Below the pieces are notes generated by a model. It worked only from the letters and a program-made list of their open reading frames with translations, was not told where the DNA came from and searched no databases. 64,000 nucleotides of DNA from Klebsiella michiganensis (GTDB lineage Bacteria > Pseudomonadota > Gammaproteobacteria > Enterobacterales > Enterobacteriaceae), in NCBI RefSeq assembly GCF_002925905.1, contig NZ_PRDB01000008.1, positions 219,120 through 283,119 of the forward strand, read 5' to 3'. The translations under genes were made by a program, and so were the position numbers. This document shows, in pieces, positions 1 through 7,634 of the stretch (positions are counted from its first letter, which is position 1; every line of letters begins with the position of its first letter).

Positions 1-472
1 CTTTCAGGCAGATAATCAGCTGGTTCCCCATCAGCGGGAGCGCGGAAGAGAGAATATTGGGCAGAATAATGCGGCGGAATATTTTGTAGCGCGAAAACCC
101 CTGCGCGACCGCCGCCTCGATATAGCCACCGGAAAATACCCGCCGCTGGCTGCGCAAAATCTCAAAGAAATAGGCGCCGTGGTAGATAATTAAGGCAATT
201 AAGCCGGCGGTCCAGGGCTCCATACTAATACCCACTTGCGGCAGCCCGTAATAGAGCAAATAGGCGAGGATCAAAAAGGGAATCGCCCGCATTAAGCTGA
301 CAAAGGCAATAATAAGCCGGTTAAGGGTTTTCTTTTGATATTCGCTTAAATAGCACAGGACAACGCCGATAATTAATCCGGCAATTGCCGCGGTAATAAA
401 AAGCTCAAGGGTGGCGAGTAAACCGGCAATAAAGCTGTCGCGCACCGACCAGATAACGGCCCACTGATTCAT
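1..472 (-). CDS. polar amino acid ABC transporter permease (partial, C-terminus outside window)
   Basis: Inner-membrane subunit of a HisM/GlnP-type amino acid importer. The visible 157 residues begin Met-Asn-Gln-Trp at an ATG (472-470) and hold the first membrane segments. They also include the EAA loop that contacts the ATPase (Glu-Ala-Ala-Val-Ala-Gln-Gly-Phe-Ser). The reading frame runs off the left edge, so the end is unknown. It lies 14 bp downstream of a second permease of the same family on the same strand, as expected for a heteromeric permease pair, and downstream of a binding protein. The ATPase gene should lie to the left, outside the window. Substrate is not determined by the sequence; a polar amino acid is inferred from the family. 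Confidence 0.85.
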   Translation of the reverse strand, partial: MNQWAVIWSVRDSFIAGLLATLELFITAAIAGLIIGVVLCYLSEYQKKTLNRLIIAFVSLMRAIPFLILAYLLYYGLPQVGISMEPWTAGLIALIIYHGAYFFEILRSQRRVFSGGYIEAAVAQGFSRYKIFRRIILPNILSSALPLMGNQLIICLK

Positions 473-486
473 AGCACCTCCCGTAT

Positions 487-1128
487 TTATCGTGCCAGAC
501 GCTTCGCTTTACGCTCGGCCATTCCCTGCAGTTTCAGCAGCAGGCCAATAATCACCACGTACAGCAGACCCGCCGCCAGGATTGGCGAAAGCGGTTCATA
601 GGTGACCGAAGAAATCCGGTTAGTGACGCGCGTCAAATCCACCACGCCAATCACCGCAATGGCCGGACTGCCCTTAATCAGGAACGACATCTCGTTAACC
701 AGCGCGGGCAGGCTTTCAATCCACATCTGCGGCAGCATGATGTAGCGGAAGTAGGCCCAGCGGCGCATCCCGACCGACTCCGCCGCTTCCCGCTGTTCGC
801 GGGGAAAAGTGCGAAAGGCGTTGCGCCAGATTTCGGCGTTAAAGGCCGAGGTATTGAGCGTCAGCGCCACTATCGCTGCTACGTTTTTGTCGAGGTTAAT
901 CCCGACGGTCGGCAGAGAAAGAAACAGGAACAGCACCAGCGTGACCAGCGGCGTCGCGCGGGCGAGGCTGATATAGACCACCAGCAGTTGATCGATAACC
1001 GGAATGCGCAGCATGCGCACCAGCGCAATTAGCAGGCCAATCACCACCCCAAAGGCAATAGCGATGGCCGAAATCCAGAGGGTCGTCCATGCGCCTTCAA
1101 TCAGTAACTGCCAGGAAATTGCATCCAT
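487..1128 (-). CDS. polar amino acid ABC transporter permease
   Basis: 213-residue inner-membrane permease of the His/Glu/Gln/Arg/opine family (BPD_transp_1 fold). About five hydrophobic segments are visible, with an EAA loop around residues 130-150 (Glu-Ala-Ala-Glu-Ser-Val-Gly-Met). The start at 1128 is chosen over an upstream ATG at 1143 because a strong AAGGAGG Shine-Dalgarno lies six bases before it and the first residues (MDAISWQLL) then look normal. It sits between the binding-protein gene and a second permease, all on the minus strand, so the three are almost surely one operon. Family assignment is firm; substrate is open. Confidence 0.88.
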   Translation of the reverse strand: MDAISWQLLIEGAWTTLWISAIAIAFGVVIGLLIALVRMLRIPVIDQLLVVYISLARATPLVTLVLFLFLSLPTVGINLDKNVAAIVALTLNTSAFNAEIWRNAFRTFPREQREAAESVGMRRWAYFRYIMLPQMWIESLPALVNEMSFLIKGSPAIAVIGVVDLTRVTNRISSVTYEPLSPILAAGLLYVVIIGLLLKLQGMAERKAKRLAR

Positions 1129-1176
1129 GAAGCCCTCCTTCACTCAACGGGCGGCGGTTACCCGCCGCAGAACGCA

Positions 1177-2028
1177 TTACAGACCGGCCAATTTATGGAA
1201 CTGTTCCGGGCTGGTGATTGGCACGTTCGGAAGATCGTCATAGGTTTCGCCAAACCACTTTTTCTGGAGTTCCGCAAGCTTGCCGGTCTCCTTCATGTGG
1301 TTCATAAACTTGGTCATATAGGCCAGCAGCTGCGGCGAGTTTTTCGGGATCGGCCAGGCCATATAGCCCGGGCCGGATACCGCCAGACCTTTGGCGAACA
1401 CCTTCGGCTTGGCCTTCGCCAGGTCGTTGACCGAGATAACCACGTTAATCACGTAGTCCAGGCGTTTGTTGGCAAGATCGGCGTAGGCTTCCGGGTAGGA
1501 GGGATACTCCACCACCGGCCCCAGCTTACCGCCGGTTTTCTCCAGCATCGCTTTCAGTTCCGGCAGCCTTGCCAGCAGCGCGCTGCCCGCCTGTACGCCC
1601 ACCTTTTTCCCGCTCAGTTCGGCAATGGTGTTCAATGAATTATCGCCCGCGCGTTTGACAAAATAGTGCTGCGCTGACGCCCACGGCGGCGTGAAATCAA
1701 AGACCTTGAGACGGTCGTCGGTAATTACCGCGCCGGTTAAGGCCATATCGTATTGCCCGGTAGAAACCGCCGCCAGTAATCCGGTCCACGGCAAAATGCT
1801 CTGGTCGACGTTGAATTTCGCGTATTTGCGTAATTCATCGAGCATATCTTTGTTGAAGCCATCCGCCTGGCCGTTATTCATAAAGTTAAAAGGCGCGTAA
1901 TCATCTTCGGTTGCGACTTTCAGGGTGCCGGATTTTTCTATTTCCGGAAGATCCGCGGCGGCTGCGTGATAAGAAAAGGCCATCGCCATGATGGCGCCCA
2001 GACAAATTGAACCTAATGATTTTTTCAT
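1177..2028 (-). CDS. periplasmic amino acid-binding protein of ABC transporter
   Basis: 283-residue solute-binding protein, SBP_bac_3 family, first gene of the transporter operon. An N-terminal signal peptide (Met-Lys-Lys-Ser, hydrophobic core, Ala-Ala-Ala-Ala-Asp cleavage region near residue 25) directs it to the periplasm. The mature part opens with the family motif 'LKVATEDDYAPFNFMNNG', where the bound amino acid is cradled. Start 2028 is preferred to the ATG at 2064 because AGGGGTG precedes it and the signal peptide begins there. It is divergent from a MocR-type regulator across 234 bp, which suggests, but does not prove, that the regulator controls it. Confidence 0.88.
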   Translation of the reverse strand: MKKSLGSICLGAIMAMAFSYHAAAADLPEIEKSGTLKVATEDDYAPFNFMNNGQADGFNKDMLDELRKYAKFNVDQSILPWTGLLAAVSTGQYDMALTGAVITDDRLKVFDFTPPWASAQHYFVKRAGDNSLNTIAELSGKKVGVQAGSALLARLPELKAMLEKTGGKLGPVVEYPSYPEAYADLANKRLDYVINVVISVNDLAKAKPKVFAKGLAVSGPGYMAWPIPKNSPQLLAYMTKFMNHMKETGKLAELQKKWFGETYDDLPNVPITSPEQFHKLAGL

Positions 2029-2262
2029 TAATTCACCCCTAATTAATTCGCCAGACGTGTTCACTCCAGAACATGAAAAGGTTTTGCAAAATATGTGCCG
2101 ACGGAAGTTCCGGTCCGCGACTGATGAATACGTTTTTACTGTAGGGAGCGTTTTAAATTTCCGGATAGAGCCAGATTCACCGCGCGGATGTGTCAGTCAT
2201 TCTCAGGGTGGTATGGAATTTGCTCCAGTGTCTGTACTGAGCGTTTGAGTAAGGAGCCTGGC
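2029..2262. promoter_or_regulatory. divergent intergenic region between amino-acid ABC operon and MocR regulator
   Basis: 234 bp between the 5' ends of the ABC operon (minus) and the MocR gene (plus), so both promoters must lie here. A Shine-Dalgarno (TAAGGAG) precedes the regulator ATG at 2263. MocR proteins usually bind operators in such shared regions, but I could not assign a convincing direct-repeat operator by eye. Confidence 0.5.
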
Positions 2263-3729
2263 ATGATCCGACACCTGTTACACGTTGATTTCGACCCGCG
2301 CCGCGGTTTGCAGGAGCAGGTGCGCGAGACGCTGATTAACGCCATTCTGGGCGGCATTTTTTCCGCCGACACGCCGCTCCCCTCCTGCCGCCAGCTGGCC
2401 AGCCAGCTGCGGGTCTCGCGCAACACCACGGCGCTGGTTTTTGAAGGGCTGGTTAACGAGGGATACCTCGTGAGTCGCCCGCGCAGCGGTTATTACCTGC
2501 ATCCGGATTACCAGCACGCCAGCCCCTCTTCGGCGCCGGAAGCTGCACCGCAGGACGAGGGTTCTGCACCACGCTGGGGCACGCGGCTGCAAATCACCCC
2601 CAGCCAGCAGGAGTCGATTCTGAAGCCGGCCGGCTGGATGAACTACCGCTATCCGTTTATCTACGGCCAGCCGGATACCCGCCAGTTCCCGCTGGCGAGC
2701 TGGCGCTCGGCGGCAAACTGGCTGCACGGCGGGGTGCGCGACCCGGAGTGGGTGGTGGATCACATCGATCGCGACGTGCCGATGCTGATTGAGCAGATCC
2801 GCACCCGGGTACTGCCTAAACGCGGCATTGTCGCCTCGCCGGACGAGATTCTGATTACCCTCGGTTCGCAAAACGCGCTGTACCTGCTGACGCGCCTGCT
2901 GATGTCATCCAGCACGCGCGTTGGCGTGGAGAATCCCTGCTTTCGCGAGGCCATTAACACCTTTCTGCTTGCCGATACCGATATCGTGCCGCATCCGGTG
3001 GATGAACAGGGGATCGTCCTCAACGACGCCCCCTGCGATTACTACTACGTCACTCCCGGACACCAGGTGCCAACCGGGGTGGCGATGAGCAAAGCGCGGC
3101 GCGACCAGCTGCTGGAGCATGCCGCTCGCCATGATGCGGTGATTATTGAGGACGATTACGACTCTGAAAGTAACTTTATGCTCAACCCGCTGCCGGCGCT
3201 GAAGGCCAGCGATCGCTGCGGAAGAGTGATCTACGTGAGCAGCCTGTCAAAAGCGCTATCGCCGGGCCTGCGGCTGGGCTTTATGGTCGCTGACCCGGAT
3301 CTGATTGACGAAGCCCGGGCGCTGCGGCGGCTGGTGTATCGTCATCCGCCGACCAATATTCAGTATCAGATGGCCCATTTCCTCGCCCAGGGCCACTATG
3401 AAACCCACCTGCGGCGCTACCATTACGACTCTGCCCAGCGCTGGGACCGTCTCAACAACGCGCTACAGCAGCATCTGCCGGAGTGCCGCATCATCCCCGG
3501 CAGCGAACACGCCAACGCGTTCTGGCTGGCCACGCCGGAGCAAATCAACACCCAGCAGCTGACCTGGCGCGCCGCCCACGCCGGGGTGCTGATTGAGCCC
3601 GGCGCGCGGCATTTTCTCAGCGACGCGCCGCCGGCTAACTTCTTCCGGATGGGGTTCCACGCCATTCACCCTGACGCCATCGAACAGGGCGTGGAAGTAC
3701 TGCGCGGCCAGCTGGCGCAGATGGGCTGA
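2263..3729 (+). CDS. MocR/PdxR-type transcriptional regulator (GntR wHTH fused to aminotransferase fold)
   Basis: 488-residue regulator. Residues 1-80 form a GntR winged helix (SCRQLASQLRVSRNTTALVFE) and residues about 120-488 a fold-type I aminotransferase domain. Key PLP residues are visible: an Asp-Asp-Tyr-Asp motif near 297-300 and Lys330 in Ser-Leu-Ser-Lys, so PLP binding is expected. A low-complexity linker (Ser/Pro/Ala/Glu-rich) joins the domains. The start at 2263 follows AAGGAG; an upstream in-frame Met at 2188 lacks such a signal. Family members sense PLP or amino-acid-PLP adducts. Position between an amino acid importer and a LysE exporter suggests it balances uptake and export of an amino acid; this is inference. 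Confidence 0.88.
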   Translation: MIRHLLHVDFDPRRGLQEQVRETLINAILGGIFSADTPLPSCRQLASQLRVSRNTTALVFEGLVNEGYLVSRPRSGYYLHPDYQHASPSSAPEAAPQDEGSAPRWGTRLQITPSQQESILKPAGWMNYRYPFIYGQPDTRQFPLASWRSAANWLHGGVRDPEWVVDHIDRDVPMLIEQIRTRVLPKRGIVASPDEILITLGSQNALYLLTRLLMSSSTRVGVENPCFREAINTFLLADTDIVPHPVDEQGIVLNDAPCDYYYVTPGHQVPTGVAMSKARRDQLLEHAARHDAVIIEDDYDSESNFMLNPLPALKASDRCGRVIYVSSLSKALSPGLRLGFMVADPDLIDEARALRRLVYRHPPTNIQYQMAHFLAQGHYETHLRRYHYDSAQRWDRLNNALQQHLPECRIIPGSEHANAFWLATPEQINTQQLTWRAAHAGVLIEPGARHFLSDAPPANFFRMGFHAIHPDAIEQGVEVLRGQLAQMG

Positions 3730-3760
3730 ACGCAGGGCCCCCTGCCTTAACGCGGCGGCC

Positions 3761-4408
3761 TCACGATGATAGCGACAAATAAGGATGAACGGCGGAAACA
3801 ATAAGACCGACGGCAAAACACACAAACACGATGCCACCGGTTTTATTCAGCTTAACGAAGGCATTCCCGGACGACATTTTCGTTTTTACGCTGTGTGCGA
3901 AAAGGCCGTAGAGTGAATGAATGACAACCACCAGAATACAGAAGGTTATCGACAGCACGCTGAACTGCGGAATAAAGGGCTGCTGCGGATGAATAAACTG
4001 GGGAAACAGCGCCATAAAAAACACAATGGGTTTGGGGTTAAACAACGACACCAGTACTCCCTGACGAAACCGCTGGCTGGCGGAAGGCATCGTTGAATCG
4101 GCAGAAGAGAGAGGTTGATTCAGCGCGCGGGGCACCGAGCGAAAGAGCTTTACGCCCAGATAGATCAGATAGGCCGCCCCAACCCCCTTGACTATCAACA
4201 GCGTCAGCTGAGAGGTGGTAATCATCACGCCAACGCTGCTGGCAGCAATAATCGATATGACGCCCATCCCCACCGCCACGCCGATAATCCCCGCCATTGC
4301 ATTACGCAGATTATAATTCAGGGTGTTGGTCAGCGTCAGAAGCACTCCTGGCCCGGGGCTGGCAATGGTCAGGCTGGCAATCAGTATATAAAGGTAGAGC
4401 TGCTGCAT
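3761..4408 (-). CDS. LysE/RhtB-family amino acid exporter
   Basis: 215-residue inner-membrane protein of the LysE superfamily, of normal length, with about six hydrophobic segments. The family signature near the N-terminus (SPGPGVLLTLTNTLNYN) is present, with the conserved Gly-x-x-x-Gly-x-x-x-Gly region behind it. It exports amino acids or derivatives from the cytoplasm. It converges with the MocR regulator with 31 bp between them. The region 4409-4683 upstream is AT-rich and holds its promoter. No specific substrate can be read from the sequence. Confidence 0.85.
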   Translation of the reverse strand: MQQLYLYILIASLTIASPGPGVLLTLTNTLNYNLRNAMAGIIGVAVGMGVISIIAASSVGVMITTSQLTLLIVKGVGAAYLIYLGVKLFRSVPRALNQPLSSADSTMPSASQRFRQGVLVSLFNPKPIVFFMALFPQFIHPQQPFIPQFSVLSITFCILVVVIHSLYGLFAHSVKTKMSSGNAFVKLNKTGGIVFVCFAVGLIVSAVHPYLSLSS

Positions 4409-4683
4409 TGAAAAAGGATCCTGTACAGAACAGGGCGCGGCTCCGCCCCTGAAATGATTAACAACGTCGTATCTTCAGGACGTGCGCTCGCTCAGCGTCA
4501 ACAGCACAACCGTACTTGATGTGTTTTGTACACTACCGTAACAATTTTATATTGTCATCAAATTTAAAATTAACCCTATAAATCATAATAATAAAAAACA
4601 AACATTTATTTTAAGACTATTAACCCGCTATTTACCCCATAAAACGTTACTAATAAGTCACCCTATCGCTCGCCGCCGAAACG
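4409..4683. other. AT-rich intergenic region upstream of LysE-type gene
   Basis: 275 bp without a plausible gene. The right two thirds are much richer in A and T than the flanks. It must contain the promoter of the LysE-type exporter (minus strand). No palindromic operator or terminator was recognised. Confidence 0.5.
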
Positions 4684-5210
4684 CTAGCGATATTGCTCAT
4701 ACTCCACGGCTTCGCGAACCTGGACTAGCGCCGCGCGCAGGCTATCGAAGGGAACGGAGCCGAGGGCGATGCGGATCGCCTGCGGAACGTTCGCTGTAAC
4801 GCAAAAAGGCTCGGCGGTCGACACGGAAATATGGCGCTCCATCAGCGTTTTCGCCAGCCGATCGGCCCGACTCTCCTCGCCCAGAGGCAGCCAGACAAAA
4901 TACGAATCCGGATGGCTGACGAAGGGAAGCGCGCCGAGAACCTCACGGGCAACCCCCTGCCGCCGCCGCGCATCCTGGCGTTTCTGCGCTTCAAAACGCG
5001 CCACCGTGCCGTCTTCAATCCAGGCGCAGATCAGCGAACTCACCAGCGAAGGGGTGTTCCACGTGGTGGCCCGTATAGCGCGCTCAATCTCCGGCCGATA
5101 GCGGGACGGGCAGACAACCGTCCCCACGCGCAGTCCGGTGGCGACGTTTTTCGAAAAACCGGTGATATAAACCGTGCTTTCCGGCGCATAGCTGGCCACC
5201 GGCGGCGGCG
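4684..5210 (-). pseudogene. 3' fragment of a second MocR-type regulator gene
   Basis: About 170 codons matching the C-terminal third of a GntR/aminotransferase regulator. The fragment keeps the PLP-lysine neighbourhood (Val-Tyr-Ile-Thr-Gly-Phe-Ser-Lys-Asn) and the small C-terminal domain. The wHTH and most of the aminotransferase domain are absent. The apparent GTG start at 5199 is simply where the remaining coding sequence meets the deletion edge. The next gene rightward, on the opposite strand, is also missing its 5' end, so one deletion removed the shared divergent promoter and both N-termini. Family members are about 440-490 residues, so roughly 300 codons are gone. Not expected to function. 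Confidence 0.8.
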
Positions 5211-5548
5211 GATGGCAGGTGATTAGCTGGGCGCTGATTATGGCGCTGCCTTTTATGCTGGTGGCCTCGTGGATGACCCGGCCAGCGTCATGGGGCGCTA
5301 TATCGCCTTCCGCCTGGATCGCGCTCGGCTATGTGTCGCTCTTTAGCATGCTTATCGGCTTTATTTTCTGGTACAAAGGGCTCGCCGCTGGCGGTATCGC
5401 CGCCGTCGGCCAGCTCCAGCTATTACAGCCGTTCTTCGGGCTTGGCCTGGCGGCGGCGCTTTTGCATGAAACCGTCAGCCCATTGATGCTGGCCGTGACG
5501 CTGGGCGTGATTCTGTGCGTTATCGGTTCGCGCAAATTTGGCAGCTAG
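5211..5548 (+). pseudogene. 3' fragment of an EamA/DMT-family transporter gene
   Basis: About 110 codons encode the second EamA domain: four or five hydrophobic segments and the typical 'GGIAAVGQLQLLQPFFGLGLAAALLHE' type ending, of which I see the Gly-Leu-Ala-Ala-Gly-Gly start and Leu-Gln-Pro-Phe-Phe core. Normal DMT exporters have about 290-300 residues, so the first two thirds are missing. It is head-to-head with a truncated MocR regulator, and the join lies near 5200-5218. Intact regulator/EamA divergent pairs are common in proteobacteria, so this is read as a deletion remnant. Its last 22 or so codons are repeated in the following tandem duplication. Confidence 0.8.
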
Positions 5549-5862
5549 CTTGTATTGCCCTTGTAGCCCGGAAATCCCGGGTCGCGGCGTAAACGCCTTA
5601 CCCGGGCTACCGCCCCGCAGACGGCTGGAAACCCGTAGCCCCGGTAAGCGCAGCGCGACCGGGGAGAACGGCCTGATGCTGACCGTAACCCTGGGCGTGA
5701 TTCTGTGCGTTATCGGTTCGCGCAAATTTGGCCGCTAGCCTGTATTGCCCTTGTAGCCCGGAAATCCCGGGTCGCGGCGTAAACGCCTTACCCGGGCTAC
5801 CGCCCCGCAGACGGCTGGAAACCCGTAGCCCTTGTAGCCCGGACAGGCGCGTAAGCGCCGCC
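5483..5862. repeat. 190-bp imperfect tandem duplication including 3' end of EamA fragment
   Basis: Two adjacent units offset by exactly 190 bp: CTGGGCGTGA occurs at 5501 and 5691, and TTGTAGCCCG at 5561 and 5751. Each unit carries the last codons of the EamA remnant, its TAG stop and a REP-like palindrome block (CCCGGGTCGCGGCGTAAACG...). Differences between units are few (for example GGCAGCTAG versus GGCCGCTAG). A third copy of only the palindrome block is at 6251-6360. Short open frames across these units are repeat-derived and not called as genes. Confidence 0.85.
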
Positions 5863-6230
5863 TCCGGGAGAGTTTCATACAGCAGCGGGGATATCTCTGA
5901 AACAACGTGTTATGCAGCGATGCCCTGGCCCCCGCTGAAATCGGCGAACCGGAGGACCGAAGACAAGGTCTGGCCGCCAGGGATGGCGGCCAGAGGCGAA
6001 TCGAGACAGTGATGTCGAGTTGAGCCGACCGCAGGCTGAGGTCCGGGAGGTGAGCGCAGTGCGCAGCACCGATTTCTTTGCGGGACCGCAGGGATTGTAA
6101 AGGGGGAGACGGTTTTCTCCCCCTTTACCCGTTCACGTACCACGGTGAGACATTTTCTGCGAAATAGCGGTGAACGGAACCCCTACCACACCTTCCCGGA
6201 GGCGGCGCTTGACGCGCCTGTCCGGGCTAC
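5834..6230. repeat. 397-bp REP-bounded MITE-like repeat, copy A
   Basis: A long intergenic element whose ends are inverted copies of a REP-like sequence of about 36 bp (left GTAGCCCGGACAGGCGCG, right its reverse complement ending GTCCGGGCTAC). Inside are a GGCCGCCA/TGGCGGCC hairpin and a strong AAAGGGGGAGA/TCTCCCCCTTT hairpin near 6095-6125. Inverted CCGTTCAC/GTGAACGG arms also occur. Copy B at 16919-17390 is nearly the same apart from a 75-bp insertion. No convincing coding sequence. A mobile or formerly mobile non-autonomous element is inferred. Confidence 0.75.
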
Positions 6231-6235
6231 CCAAT

Positions 6236-6362
6236 CTGCCACCCTCCAACACCGAGCCCGAAAATCCCGGGTCGCGGCGTAAACGCCTTACCCGGGCTAC
6301 TGCCCCGCAGGCGGCTGGAAACCCGTAGCCCCGGTAAGCGCAGCGCGACCGGGGAGAGCGGC
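6236..6362. repeat. third copy of REP-like palindrome block
   Basis: Repeats the block found at 5566-5673 and 5756-5862 (CCCGGGTCGCGGCGTAAACG followed by CTTACCCGGGCTAC and CCCGTAGCCCCGGTAAGCGC). It ends at the stop of the downstream M20 gene on the minus strand. It may act as that operon's 3' end structure. Confidence 0.7.
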
Positions 6363-6365
6363 CGT

Positions 6366-7634
6366 TTATACCACCCGCGCGTACTGCAGCATCACCTGCA
6401 GCAGCACGTTCGCGCCGGCCTCAACGTGCTCCGGCGACGCATACTCAATTTCGTTGTGGCTGATCCCGTCCCTGCAGGGGATAAAAATCATCCCGGTTGG
6501 CGCCAGGTAGCTCATATACACCGCGTCGTGCCCGGCGCCGGAGACAATCTCCCGCGCCGGATAGCCCAGCCGCTGCGCGGCGTCGGCGATCGCCGCCTGG
6601 CAATCCGGGTGGAACGGCGCCGCTGGATAGTGGCTCACCTCTTTCAGCGCCACCTTCAGGCCGCTCTCCCGCTCAACCCCGGCGATAAACGCCCGCAGCT
6701 GGCGGTCCATCTCATCCACCAGCGCATCGCTGAGATTACGCATATCAATCGAAAAAGTGACCTCTCCCGGCACCACGTTGCGGCTGTTCGGATAGACCTG
6801 CACCCTCCCTACCGTACCGCGCCCTTCCTCGCTGCGCCCGGCGATCGCCACGACCTCCTGCATAATGCGGGTCGCCACCTGCAGCGCATCCTGACGCAGG
6901 CGCATCGGCGTCGGTCCGGCGTGGGACTCCTGGCCAGTCACCACGCAGTCATACCAGCGGATCCCCAGCACGCCCTGCACGATACCGATAATTTTCGCTT
7001 CATCTTCCAGAATCGGCCCCTGTTCAATATGCGCTTCAAAGTAGGCGCCAATCGGATGATCGCCCGGCGTCTGGCTGCCGATATAGCCGATGCGCGCCAG
7101 CTCCTCGCCCACGGTTTTACCGTCCGCATCCTGCGCGGCATAGACAGTTTCCAGCGGGAATACCCCGGCAAACACCCCGGAGCCCATCATCACCGGCACA
7201 AAGCGCGAGCCCTCTTCGTTGGTCCAGAACACCACTTCAATTGGCGCTTCGGTTTCGATATGCCGATCGTTCAGGGTGCGCACCACCTCCAGCGCCGCCA
7301 GCACGCCGTAGTTGCCATCAAATTTGCCGCCGGTGGGCTGGGTATCAATATGGCTGCCGGAGACAATCGGCGGCAGCGCCGGATTACGCCCTTCCCGGCG
7401 CATAAAGACGTTGCCGATTTTATCGACGGTGACGCGCATCCCCGCCGCCTGCGCCCAGCTAATCACCAAATCCCGCCCCTGGCGATCGAGATCGGTGAGC
7501 GTCAGACGACAGCAGCCGCCCTTCGGCGTGGCGCCGATTTCCGCCAGCGCCATCAGCGACTCCCACAGACGCTCGCCGTTAACCCGGCAGTCGGTGGTTT
7601 CGGTCATCGGGGTAAAAAGGACATCACTGCTCAT
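6366..7634 (-). CDS. M20-family Zn-dependent amidohydrolase (allantoate amidohydrolase / N-carbamoyl-L-amino acid hydrolase type)
   Basis: 422-residue metal-dependent hydrolase of the M20/hydantoinase-carbamoylase group. Metal-site motifs are intact: Gly-Ser-His95-Ile-Asp-Thr, Gly-Lys-Phe-Asp106-Gly, Asn-Glu-Glu141-Gly-Ser-Arg-Phe, Glu-Ala-His-Ile-Glu-Gln-Gly, and a C-terminal His in DGISHNE. The ureidase-specific Gly-Ala-Gly-His-Asp-Ala motif is also present. Relatives cleave ureido groups (N-carbamoyl amino acids, allantoate, ureidoglycine) with release of ammonia and CO2. It is the last gene of a seven-gene operon, overlapping the amidase gene by 11 bp. That points to a joint cytoplasmic breakdown of the imported substrate, but which ureide or amide is unknown. 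Confidence 0.88.
   Translation of the reverse strand: MSSDVLFTPMTETTDCRVNGERLWESLMALAEIGATPKGGCCRLTLTDLDRQGRDLVISWAQAAGMRVTVDKIGNVFMRREGRNPALPPIVSGSHIDTQPTGGKFDGNYGVLAALEVVRTLNDRHIETEAPIEVVFWTNEEGSRFVPVMMGSGVFAGVFPLETVYAAQDADGKTVGEELARIGYIGSQTPGDHPIGAYFEAHIEQGPILEDEAKIIGIVQGVLGIRWYDCVVTGQESHAGPTPMRLRQDALQVATRIMQEVVAIAGRSEEGRGTVGRVQVYPNSRNVVPGEVTFSIDMRNLSDALVDEMDRQLRAFIAGVERESGLKVALKEVSHYPAAPFHPDCQAAIADAAQRLGYPAREIVSGAGHDAVYMSYLAPTGMIFIPCRDGISHNEIEYASPEHVEAGANVLLQVMLQYARVV

Noticed and set aside
2188..2262. Upstream Met for the MocR regulator
   Set aside because: Cys-rich, unrelated 25-residue extension without a ribosome site; the ATG at 2263 follows TAAGGAG.
5538..6012. Two short frames beginning Met-Ala-Ala-Ser-Leu-Tyr-Cys
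   Set aside because: Identical starts because they lie in the two units of the tandem REP-containing duplication; repeat-derived, not genes.
5560..6360. Repeated palindromes considered as a CRISPR array
   Set aside because: Units are 190 bp and REP-like with no regular short repeat-spacer pattern and no cas genes.
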